DNA from: Corella eumyota
Taxonomy: Eukaryota; Chordata; Ascidiacea; Phlebobranchia; Corellidae
NCBI GenBank assembly: GCA_963082875.1
Contig: OY720099.1
Location: 5,456,001 to 5,520,000, forward strand
DNA length: 64,000 bases
Direction: 5' to 3'
Positions 34,090-46,100 of this stretch are shown piece after piece (the stretch's first letter is position 1; every line of letters starts with the position of its first letter). The position numbers were made by a program, and so were the translations under genes. The notes beneath the pieces were generated by a model that was not told the DNA's origin, did no database searches, and worked only from the letters and a program-made list of their open reading frames with translations.

Positions 34090-37000
34090 ACAAATGATCC
34101 CATAAATATAATTAAAAGCAAAAACTTAAAGAAATTTGCAAAAATATTTAGTAGAACAAAAGTAAGAGATATTTTTTTATTTGTCTAAGTTGACCTCCTT
34201 TGAAGTATATTGATCCCAGACATCATTGGTTAGAATTTTTTTTTAAATTAAAATTTTTAAATTGATTTTCAATTATAACAATTAAAACGCATTGACCTAT
34301 TAATAGCGTATTTATAAAAAAAATGATAATTTTAAATCGCAATTTTAAATCGAAAAATAATTGTTGTGTTAGAACTGCACAGGTCCAATTACCGTGATTT
34401 TCAGTAAAACAAAAGTTTGAGGTAATTTTTATTTTGGGTTTAATTAGGTCATGTGATATTTTTGGACAATAATATTGCATACAAATTTTTTTTTAAAAAA
34501 TAAAAAATTTTAAATTGAAAAATAATTGTTGTGTTAGAACTGCACAGGTCCAATTACCGTGTTTACATAATATTTAAAAAAAATATTAATATTCATAAAA
34601 GTTATGACACTTTTATTAAAAATTTATGAAATCTCAAAACCTAAAATTTTATATTTAATTAGGCGCGCATTGGCCTAACTAACATTCAAGATAAAAAATT
34701 TTGCAAAAATTTTGAGTAGAACAAAACTTTGAGATAATTTTTATTTTGGGTTTAATTAGGTCACGTGATATTTTTGGCCAATGATATTGCATACAAATTT
34801 TTTGAAAAAAAATAAAACATTTTAAATCGAAAAATAATTGTTGTGTTAGAACCGCACAGGTCCAATTACCGTGTTTACATAATATTTTTCAAAAATATTA
34901 ATATTCATAAAAGTTATAAAACTTTTATTAAAAATTTATGAAATCTCAAAATCTGAAATTTTGTATTTTATTAGACGCGAATTAGCCTAACTAACATTCA
35001 AGATAAAACATTTCGCGAAAATTTTCAGTAAAACAAAACTTTGACATAATTTTTATTTTGGGTTTAATTACGTCACGTGATATTTTTGGCCAATGATATT
35101 GCATACAAATTTTTTAAAAAAAAATAAAAAATTTTAAATCGAAAAATAATTGTTGTGTTAGAAACGCACAGGTTCAATTACCGTGTTTACATAATATTTT
35201 TCAAAAATATTAATATTCATAAAAGTTATGGAACTTTTATTAAAAATTTATGAAATCTCAAAACCTAAAATTTTGTATTTTATTAGACGCGCATTGGCCT
35301 AACTAACATTCAAGATAAAACATTTCGCAAAAATTTTTAGTAAAACAAAAGTTTGAGGTAATTTTTATTTTGGGTTTAATTAGGTCACGTGATATTTTTG
35401 GCCAATGATATTGCATACAAATTTTTTGAAAAAAAAAAAAATTTAAATCGAAAAATAATTGTTGTGTTAGAACTGCACAGGTCCAATTACCGTGTTTACA
35501 AAATATTTTTCGAAAATATTAATATTCATAAAAGTTATGAAACCTTTATTAAAAATTTATGAAATCTCAAAACCTAAAGTTTTGCATTTTATTAGACGCG
35601 CATTGGCCTAACTAACATTCAAGATAAAACATTTCGCGAAAATTTTCAGTAAAACAAAAGTTTGAGGTAATTTTTATTTTGGGTTTAATTAGGTCACGTG
35701 ATATTTTTGGCCAATGATATTGCATACAAATTTTTTTTTAAAAAATTAAAAATTTTAAATCGAAAAATAATTGTTGTGTTAGAACTGCACAGGTCCAATT
35801 ACCGTGTTTACAAAATATTTTTTGAAAATATTAATATTCATAAAAGTTATGAAACTTTTATTAAAAATTTATGAAATCTCAAAATCTGAAATTTTATATT
35901 TAATTAGGCGCGCATTGGCCTAACTAACATTAAAGATAAAACATTTTGCAAAAATTTTGAGTAGAACAAAAGTTTGAGATAATTTTATTTTGGGTTTAAT
36001 TAGGTCACGTGATATTTTTGGCCAATGATATTGCATACAAATTTTTTTTTAAAAAATAAAAAATTTTAAATCGAAAAATAATTGTTGTGTTAGAACTGCA
36101 CAGGTCCAATTACCGTGATTTTCAGTAAAACAAAAGTTTGAGGTAATTTTTATTTTGGGTTTAATTAGGGCATGTGATATTTTTGGACAATAATATTGCA
36201 TACAAATTTTTTTTTAAAAAATAAAAAATTTTAAATCGAAAAATAATTGTTGTGTTAGAACTGCACAGGTCCAATTACCGTGTTTACATAATATTTTTCA
36301 AAAATATTAATATTCATAAAAGTTATGACACTTTTATTAAAAATTTATGAAATCTCAAAACCTAAAATTTTATATTTAATTAGGCGCGCATTGGCCTAAC
36401 TAACATTCAAGATAAAAAAATTTGCAAAAATTTTGAGTAGAACAAAACTTTGAGATAATTTTATTTTGGATTTAATTAGGTCACGTGATATTTTTGGCCA
36501 ATGATATTGCATACAAATTTTTTGAAAAAAAATAAAAAATTTAAATCGAAAAATAATTTTTCTGTTAGAACTGCAAAGGTCCAATTACTGTGATTACAAA
36601 ATATTTTTTTTAAATATTAATATTCATAAAAGTTATGACACTTTTATTAAAAATTGATAAAATCTCAAAACCTAAAATTTTATATTTTATTAGACGCGCA
36701 TTGCCCTAACTAACATTCAAGATAAAACATTTCGCAAAAATTTTAAGTAAAACAAGAGTTACAGCAAATTTTTATTCTGGGTTTAATTAGGTCACGTGAT
36801 ATTTTTGGCCAATGATTATTGCATTTAAATTTTTGGAAAAAAATAAAAAAAATTTAAATCGAAAAATAATTGTTCTGTTAGAACTGCAAAGGTCCAATTA
36901 CTGTGATTACAAAATATTTTTTTTTAAATATTAATATTCATAAAAGTTATGACACTTTTATTAAAAATTTATGAAATCTCAAAACCTAAAATTTTGTATT

Positions 37001-40000
37001 TTATTAGACGCGCATTGGCCTAACTAACATTCAAGATAAAACATTTCGCAAAAATTTTTAGTAAAAAAAAAGTTTGAGGTAATTTTTATATTGGGTTTAA
37101 TTAGGTCACGTGATATTTTTGGCCAATGATATTGCATACAAATTTTTTGAAAAAAAAAAAAATTTTAAATCGAAAAATAATTGTTGTGTTAGAACTGCAC
37201 AGGTCCAATTACCGTGTTTACAAAATATTTTTCGAAAATATTAATATTCATAAAAGTTATGAAACCTTTATTAAAAATTTATGAAATCTCAAAACCTAAA
37301 ATTTTGCATTTTATTAGACGCGCATTGGCCTAACTAACATTCAAGATGAAACATTTCGCGAAAATTTTCAGTAAAACAAAAGTTTGAGGTAATTTTTATT
37401 TTGGGTTTAATTAGGTCACGTGATATTTTTGGCCAATGATATTGCATACAAATTTTTTTTAAAAAAATTAAAAATTTTAAATCGAAAAATAATTGTTGTG
37501 TTAAAACTGCACAGGTCCAATTACCGTGTTTACAAAATATTTTTTGAAAATATTAATATTCATAAAAGTTATGAAACTTTTATTAAAAATTTATGAAATC
37601 TCAAAATCTAAAATTTTATATTTAATTAGGCGCGCATTGGCCTAACTAACATTCAAGATAAAAAATTTTGCAAAAATTTTGAGTAGAACAAAACTTTGAG
37701 ATAATTTTTATTTTGGGTTTAAATAGGTCACGTGATATTTTTGGCCAATGATATTGCATACAAATTTTTTGAAAAAAAATAAAAAATTTTAAATCGAAAA
37801 ATAATTGTTGTGTTAGAACCGCACAGGTCCAATTACCGTGTTTACATAATATTTTCCAAAAATATTAATGTTCATAAAAGTTATAAAACTTTTATTAAAA
37901 ATTTATGAAATCTCAAAATCTGAAATTTTGTATTTTATTAGACGCGAATTAGCCTAACTAACATTCAAGATAAAACATTTCGCGAAAATTTTCAGTAAAA
38001 CAAAACTTTGAGTTAATTTTTATTTTGGGTTTAATTAGGTCACGTGATATTTTTGGCCAATGATATTGCATACAAATTTTTTGAAAAAAAATAAAAAATT
38101 TTAAATCGAAAAATAATTGTTGTGTTAGAACCGCACAGGTCCAATTACCGTGTTTACATAATATTTTTTAAAAATATTAATATTCATAAAAGTTATGGAA
38201 CTTTTATTAAAAATTTATGAAATCTCAAAACCTAAAATTTTGTATTTTATTAGACGCGCATTGGCCTAACTAACATTCAAGATAAAACATTTCGCAAAAA
38301 TTTTTAGTAAAACAAAAGTTTGAGGTAATTTTTATTTTGGGTTTAATTAGGTCACGTGATATTTTTGGCCAATGATATTGCATACAAATTTTTTGAAAAA
38401 AAATAAAAAATTTTAAATCGAAAAATAATTGTTGTGTTAGAACCGCACAGGTCCAATTACCGTGTTTACATAATATTTTTTAAAAATATTAATATTCATA
38501 AAAGTTATGGAACTTTTATTAAAAATTTATGAAATCTCAAAACCTAAAATTTTGTATTTTATTAGACGCGCATTGGCCTAACTAACATTCAAGATAAAAC
38601 ATTTCGCAAAAATTTTTAGTAAAACAAAAGTTTGAGGTAATTTTTATTTTGGGTTTAATTAGGTCACGTGATATTTTTGGCCAATGATATTGCATACAAA
38701 TTTTTTGAAAAAAAAAAAAATTTTAAATCGAAAAATAATTGTTGTGTTAGAACTGCACAGGTCCAATTACCGTGTTTACAAAATATTTTTTGAAAATATT
38801 AATATTCATAAAAGTTATGAAACTTTTATTAAAAATTTATGAAATCTCAAAATCTAAAATTTTATATTTAATTAGGCGCGCATTGGCCTAACTAACATTC
38901 AAGATAAAAAATTTTGCAAAAATTTTGAGTAGAACAAAACTTTGAGATAATTTTTATTTTGGGTTTAAATAGGTCACGTGATATTTTTGGCCAATGATAT
39001 TGCATACAAATTTTTTGAAAAAAAATAAAAAATTTTAAATCGAAAAATAATTGTTGTGTTAGAACCGCACAGGTCCAATTACCGTGTTTACATAATATTT
39101 TTCAAAAATATTAATGTTCATAAAAGTTATAAAACTTTTATTAAAAATTTATGAAATCTCAAAATCTGAAATTTTGTATTTTATTAGACGCGAATTAGCC
39201 TAACTAACATTCAAGATAAAACATTTCGCGAAAATTTTCAGTAAAACAAAACTTTGAGTTAATTTTTATTTTGGGTTTAATTAGGTCACGTGATATTTTT
39301 GGCCAATGATATTGCATACAAATTTTTTGAAAAAAAATAAAAAATTTTAAATCGAAAAATAATTGTTGTGTTAGAACTGCACAGGTCCAATTACCGTGTT
39401 TACAAAATATTTTTTGAAAATATTAATATTCATAAAAGTTATGAAACCTTTATTAAAAATTTATGAAATCTCAAAACCTAAAATTTTGTATTTTATTAGA
39501 CGCGCATTGGCCTAACTAACATTCAAGATAAAACATTTCGTGAAAATTTTTGGTAAAACACAAGTTTGAGGTAATTTTTATTTTGGGTTTAATTAGGTCA
39601 CGTGATATTTTTGGCCAATGATATTGCATACAAATTTTTTGAAAAAAAATAAAAAATTTAAATCAAAAAATAATTGTTGTGTTAGAACTGCACAGGTCCA
39701 ATTACCGTGTTTACAAAATATTTTTCGAAAATATTAATATTTATTAAAGTTATGAAACTTTAATTAAAAATTTATGAAATCTCAAAACCTGAAATTTTGT
39801 ATTTTATTAGACGCGCATTGGCCTAAATAACATTCAAGATAAAACATTTCGCGAAAATTTTCAGTAAAACAAAAGTTTGAGGTAATTTTTATTTTGGGTT
39901 TAATTAGGTCACGTGATATTTTTGGCCAATGATATTGCATACAAATTTTTTGAAAAAAAATAAAAAATTTTAAATCGAAAAATAATTGTTGTGTTAGAAC

Positions 40001-40500
40001 TGCACAGGTCCAATTACCGTTATTTGATGTGCATTCACCTAACTAACATACTAAATAAAGAAATTTGCAAAAAAATTAGTAGAACAAAAGTTAGAGATAC
40101 TTTTTAATTGCTCAAGTTGACTTGACCTATATTGGTACCATATAACATTGTTCAATTTTTTTTTTTTAAATCGAAATTTTTGAAATAAATTTTAATTATA
40201 CCAACTGACACGCATTGATCTTAATAGTTATAAAAAAATAATTTATAAAAATAGTATTTATAAAAAATAATTAAAAAATATTATTATTTTCAAAGTTTAT
40301 GACACATTTACTTTTTTTGTAAAATGCCAAAACCCGAAATTAGGTGTTTTATTAGATGCACATTGACCTAACTAACATACTCAATAAAAAAATTTGGTAT
40401 TTTAAGTAGAACAGAGTTTGGGATATTTTTTTTCGTTTAAGTTGACCAAAATGACCTGTATTAGTACCATGTGACACTGGCCTAATGCTATCTTTGTTTG
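34090..40500. repeat. Satellite array, ~311-bp units
   Basis: About 18-19 head-to-tail units with a period near 311 bp, most over 90 percent alike by eye. Each carries TTAGGTCACGTGATATTTTTG followed by GCCAATGATATTGCATAC, so an E-box CACGTG and a CCAAT box 10 bp apart; the E-box recurs at about 34763, 35073, 35387, 35694, 36004, 36481 and so on to 39909. Two units have CATGTG instead (34448, 36171). Another segment holds AATATTTTTCAAAAATATT, a perfect inverted repeat, and ATAAAAGTT/AACTTTTAT. One unit near 36004-36171 is truncated. Both edges (34090-34400, 40020-40500) are strongly diverged. ORFs in the array are chance. Confidence 0.95.
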
Positions 40501-43141
40501 TATTTCTCTAACATTTCTCGCAAAAAAAACTTTTAAATTGTCTTATAGGTCGTGTAAGCATTTTAAATATCAATAATGTTTTTATTAAAATTTAGTAACT
40601 ATATTTTTTTAATTCGCGAGTTTTGCGATTTTTACAAGCTGTTTTTGTTTTTTAACCTTGCTGTTTTTTTCGATTTTTTTTTGCAAAAAAAACATTCGTT
40701 ATGTGCTAAAAGTCATCTAAACGCCCTAAAAAAATAATATTTTTTTTGTATTTTATTTTGTTGTATGACGTATTGCCTTTTTGGCTTATTCTTATAAGAG
40801 TATATTAGTTGTATTAACACTTTAAAAATAATAAAAATTTTATTTTAATCGAATGACAGAAGCGAGATTCGAACTTGCAACTTTCGATTAGAATGCAAGC
40901 GCCTTAGCAAATACGCCACAATGACAGTACAACGACTGTTTCATTTTTGCATGTCTAATGAAAAGAAAAAACTAAGAAAACGTAAAAAAAATCACGAGTG
41001 TATTTTTAGTAAAATGAATTATAATAAAAATCAGTCAAAAAAACATTTTTTGTTGTAGTTCGTTAGAATTGTTTTAGTGTTGTTCCTTGTAATTTCTGTA
41101 ACAAAACAACATTAGTCATGAACATAAAACTTCGGCACCGAATTTGATTATGTGCACATATAAAAAATGGCCCTAATTTTCAAAAAAATGTCTTATCTAT
41201 TATTTAAGCTAGAGCAATGCTAATGTAATCAAACCATTGACTTTTAATATATACAATTCACAAAATTAAAAATATACTAACTTTCGGAAGTAGTTTTAAC
41301 TTATTTTTTTGTAAATATGCTTATCGAGCTAATTGGGTTGTTTTAAAATAGTTAAATTTAAATTAAAAAAAAATTATTTTAGGTTTTTGACATAAATTCT
41401 ATATAGCCTACAGCCTATAGGTCGAGGGCAGCCTTCAAAATGCCAACAAAAATCGCTAAAACTTATGTTTTATGTTTAATGTTATTCAGACTATTACGAA
41501 TATAATAAACTCAATAAATTTTAATTTGGTGACTTCGCAAAATTGAACATATTTTTGGTCATAACTCTCATTTTTAACTTATTTTTGTAAATATGCTATA
41601 AGTTAAATTTAAAAATCTAAAAAAAAAATGGTTTTTACAGGTTTTGCATGCAATATCCTCTTGTATGGCGTTTTACGTTTGTTGTTTATAATAAATTGTG
41701 TTGTTGATATTAAATTCTTTGTTTACGCATTTACTTGAATACAAATAACTTTGAACCGATGCTTTATTCATGTCTAAACTATTTTTATTAAAAAAAAACA
41801 GTTAGCTTTAACGTCCATTGGCAAAAAATATCCATATTTTTGTTTTGCTTCCATTTTAGCAATCTACCCTATACATACCTATGTTGATCATTTCTCTTCT
41901 GGTAAAATCAAAATTTGGTTAACCAATATTTATATAACATTCCTCAAACAATAAAAAAGTAGCCTCACTTTGATTTTATAGCAGAATTTTTCAATTTGAA
42001 CAATAACTCTGTTTAAACTTGTACTTTTGCCTCACGTAATACACCTTATTACGGTGTGCCATTGTTGCAAATTTTCTATATATGTATTAGACTGTACAAG
42101 TGGTTTATGAATTATAATCAAAGCATTGTGACCCATATGTAGTTAACCGTATACCAGCCTCCCAACAGCTGTTTACTTAATTCCTGATAAGGCAATCGAA
42201 CACGCTTTAGGTAAGACAAGCGCATATTTAGTAATTAGCGTTTTTTTCTCTTGAAAATCAGTAAAAATGTCTGTCCAGCATATTTGTTGTTAATATAACA
42301 TGAATTGAAATATTTCTTAATTTACAATTTAATTGTTTTTAAGTGTTTTACATCTAATGTTTCTTTGGAAAGATTTCAAATAATAAATATTAAAATAAAA
42401 AGCGTTCTTGTATTATTTAACAACCAAGACAGAGGTGTAGCTTAATAGGTTTTCTACACAACGAAACTACATTGTATTTTTAAGATTAGGTGTTTTTGGT
42501 AAAAAAAATCTCTTTTGGAAATGGATATTTTTAAGCAAGATTTCTGAAGGACATTTTTTTAAACATTAAGGTTTACTATAATATCGTAAGTTTAAATTTA
42601 ACTTTTTTTATACCAAATTATATAAGCATATGACGTCACGCTACCTTGAGATTTTAGAATAAAAATAGTATTTTCTTCTAATTTTATCTTTTTGAATTTG
42701 AATTTTTCGAACTCAGTTTTTACTTCTTAAGGTCAAAAAATTTATGATAAATATAAAAAATGACGAAAACTTTACTTAGCGTATTTTTAATTGCAATAGA
42801 AGTAACAAAATAGAGCAATCGAAGAAATAAGGTCAAAAAAGTAACAAAAAAGTGTTCTTAACAGTTGCCAAACATAAAATTTAAAAAAAGAGACAGTTTG
42901 GTACAAAAATGTCGGTGTGTCAGTGTGAATGGGATAAAACAGAAAAAAACATTGCAAATTGGAACTAAAAAATTGTAAATTTTGCTAATTACTTTGACAA
43001 GTGTCGTATTTAAAATGCCAGAACAAAAACATGGTATTGTTTTGTTGGCACCAGCCATTTTTTTAATAAAAATGTGCGAAGTCTAGCAGCATCGCCAGTT
43101 GGCATTCGAAAGGTAAGAAAAATAAAAGGCAAAAAGAAAAA
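40501..43141. other. Intergenic, no gene seen
   Basis: 2.6 kb of AT-rich DNA with only short chance ORFs. A tRNA-like segment on the minus strand (about 40925-40850) has a good B box GTTCGAATC but no matching acceptor stem. A small hairpin CGTAATA-CACCT-TATTACG lies near 42035. Confidence 0.5.
40850..40925 (-). pseudogene. Degenerate tRNA-like sequence
   Basis: Minus strand reads TGTGGCGTATTTGCTAAGG, a D-arm/A-box-like part, and TTGCAAGTTCGAATCTCGC, a good T-arm with B box. The anticodon arm is about three bases short and the acceptor strands do not pair, so this is a tRNA pseudogene or SINE remnant, not a working tRNA. Confidence 0.4.
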
Positions 43142-46100
43142 TTATGCTGATGCCTCCATGACGTCACCGAGCCACATTAGCCCGTCATCGTCTGTGACGT
43201 CACAAGTGTTATAATCGTTTTTAATTGAAACGGAATCTAGTAAATAGTTCACAGTTTTAAGCACATCTTCCTCGTCCCCTCGAACCACAAACGCTAGATT
43301 ACTGATGTCGGGATTGGTTGGCGTGACGTCACCAACTGAGGTTAAAGAATTTTCCGACACGCCGACAAGAGTGGTGTCAAAGTCTTCGGCGTTGTCCTTA
43401 GGCAAAATCGGCTCGGGTGCGACATCTCGCGGTTCCAAATTTTTGAACGAGATGTTTATTTTAGGCGTTGATGACCAACTTGATGATATTTCACCCAGTT
43501 TAGGGTAAGATGGGATAATTAGGGGGCTTGACTGTGACGTATGCAGCGGGTGGTGGGTAAACTTACAGGATTGATCCTCCTCCTCCACCATTGGAAAAAA
43601 CTGCGAGGTAAAAGAAGAAGCAGGGAAGTTGGGTGACTCCAGTAACCACTGAGGAGGTTTGGAAAACGGGACATTGTCTACTGGCTTTGAGAGGATGTTG
43701 TCGTCACTGTTTGATGACGTCAGTCGTTGTTTGACCTCGTCTAAAGTATCCAAGGTGGAATCATTTGAAGTTAACGAATTATTGCTTTTGGCGCTGTATA
43801 AATTAGGGGTCGACCGGGTTGGGTGAGTTAACAGCCGGGTGCTTTTCGGGGGCGTTTGGTTTGAAAACCGGGGGTCAAAGGAGTTTGCGATTTGAAGAAC
43901 CCGACCGCTCGGGGGCTTATTACAACTTTTACTTCTAACTAGAAAACTTTCGCGTTTTGGGTTCGAGCCATTAAACTTACTTCGGATGGAGACCGACAGT
44001 CGAGATATATTCGGCGAGGCGTTAAGACTTTGCGACCGCCGACAGGGACTCACTTTTCGTTCGTCATCTTCTTTATCACGTGACTGATAGGAATCATCGA
44101 CTGAGTTATCTTCCCATTCGTCGCGCGTTGCTTCGGCCTCCGTAGCAGCTAAGCGTTTTCTAAGAGATATCGAGTTTTTCCGTCGAGTAAGCGGGGATGG
44201 GAGCTTAAACTTCCGGCTTGTCGATTCCTTCTTCTCGGAGTTTGCTGTCTGAGATAAATTTATTGATGTATTACTACGATGCCTAAGCCATGGGCTTGTA
44301 TGTCCGCTATCGCTCTTTGCTGACAACGAACGTTTGATCGAAGCGCTTTTTGATTTCAAAGTAGATGTTTGTTCTGAAGTCGAAATTTGATCTTTGACTA
44401 ATTGTAATTTGTTAATCGCTTCTTCTATTGAGTTGAGCCATTGCTTTCGGTCGTGTTCATCAGCAGCAATTAAGGTATAAGAAATATTTAAAATCTCGCA
44501 GCGAATTCGAAAGGAGTGCTTAGCTGTAATCCAAATATAATTTCATAAGTTTTTTTTCCCAAAATAAATTATTAAATTCTGAAAAAAATTTTAATCAATT
44601 TTTTTGTTTTAAAAATTCTGTCAAAATTAAAAAAAAATGCATGACCCACCTTTATCGCTACTCAGTATTCCACCCCTAAACGACCCTCCTAGTTTTCCCC
44701 CCTCTTCCGAGTCGATTGACAACGACCTTAATGTGAGGGGTTGTCGGTAAACTTGGTAAACTAACTTCCCCCCTCTGGTAGCATTACGCGTTAATACGAT
44801 CACCAAATCGAAAAGAAATACCTGAAGTTTCTGTAAACAAAAACAGAAAAACAATAATTTCAGAAAATTTTTTATTTTTTTAAAACAGAGTGAAAAACGA
44901 AACCAATTCTTTGGCAAAGTGAAATTATTAATACTTCCGCTATCAAACTATAAAGGATTTTGATTGGTTTTATTTTTGTCACTTTGTAGTTAGTCAATGC
45001 ATGTGCCTTGCACTTATATTTAATAACAGCATGGAGATATTTGAAATTGTGCGATTCTATGTTAATTTTGTACATTTTTGTACGTTTATCAAGCTGGTAA
45101 AAATTAAATAATTAATTTGCTATTTTAAAAAAAAAAATTATCAAAATCCTTTTTTACCAAATTTTATTTAATTTTTTTTTGAAATTAACACACCGAACCG
45201 CAAACAAGCAATTTTAACCCTGGTTTATATGAACGAGAATCTTCTAACTTACCGCTCCTCTGTTGTTTTTAAGTTGTCCTGAGCACACCAACGATCTACA
45301 ATCCTCCAGTTCCAAACACCGCTGTTTGTCGTCCAAAAACTCCAACTTATCGAGGACAAAACTGGCTTGTTGGTTCCCGGTGACGTCATCGACTCGCGAT
45401 ATGATGTCGTTTATTATGCCAAGCTAAAAGCGATAAAAAAAATTTTAATTTGATTTTTTGAAAAAGGTCAAGTTAAAAAAAAGTTCAAACCGTAAAATTA
45501 TTGAGGGCTATGGGGACCGTGAAAGTAACATGAACAATATGTATTAAATATTGTTGTTACAAATAAACTGTAAAAGTAAAAGTTACTTTGAGAGCCAAAA
45601 AATTAACATTGTCAGAATATAATCACTTTAGGAATTCATTTATTAAATAAGACTTTTAATTGCTTCGAAATTTGAAATTAATTACCTCATCGCATTTACA
45701 AATTATTTTATTTACAATAACCACCCTTTAACGTTCAATAATAAGCAGGTCGTGACCAATTAAAACGAAAACTTTGAAATTAGCCTTGTTTTTACTCGAA
45801 AGTGTGTAGGATTAACGTTAAACAAAAACATCGAGTGACTTAAGCTAGATAAGGCATTTGTCGCAAATTTAACACAAGTTTTTATTAGTTGGTTAAATTA
45901 ATTCGACTAATGAATGATTTTATTAAAAGGCAATATACAATATTATTAATATCAAAAACTGGTAAAGCTTATTTCAACTAGGCTAAATTAATTAAGATTA
46001 TTTTATTTTTTAGGCTGTGAAGTCGACCTTCTTACATCAAAGATAAACCAAAAAAAAAAAAATCAATACTGCGTATGACCTTAATCAGGCCAATTCTTTT

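Noticed and set aside
34223-36584. Repeated small minus-strand ORFs in the satellite
   Set aside because: They are the same satellite sequence read in chance frames; not maintained between units.
40850-40925. Functional tRNA gene on the minus strand
   Set aside because: The anticodon arm is too short and the acceptor strands do not pair; listed only as a degenerate tRNA-like sequence.
42858-43058. 66-codon minus-strand ORF downstream of the RhoGEF
   Set aside because: Probably RhoGEF 3' UTR; no motif and no start context of note.
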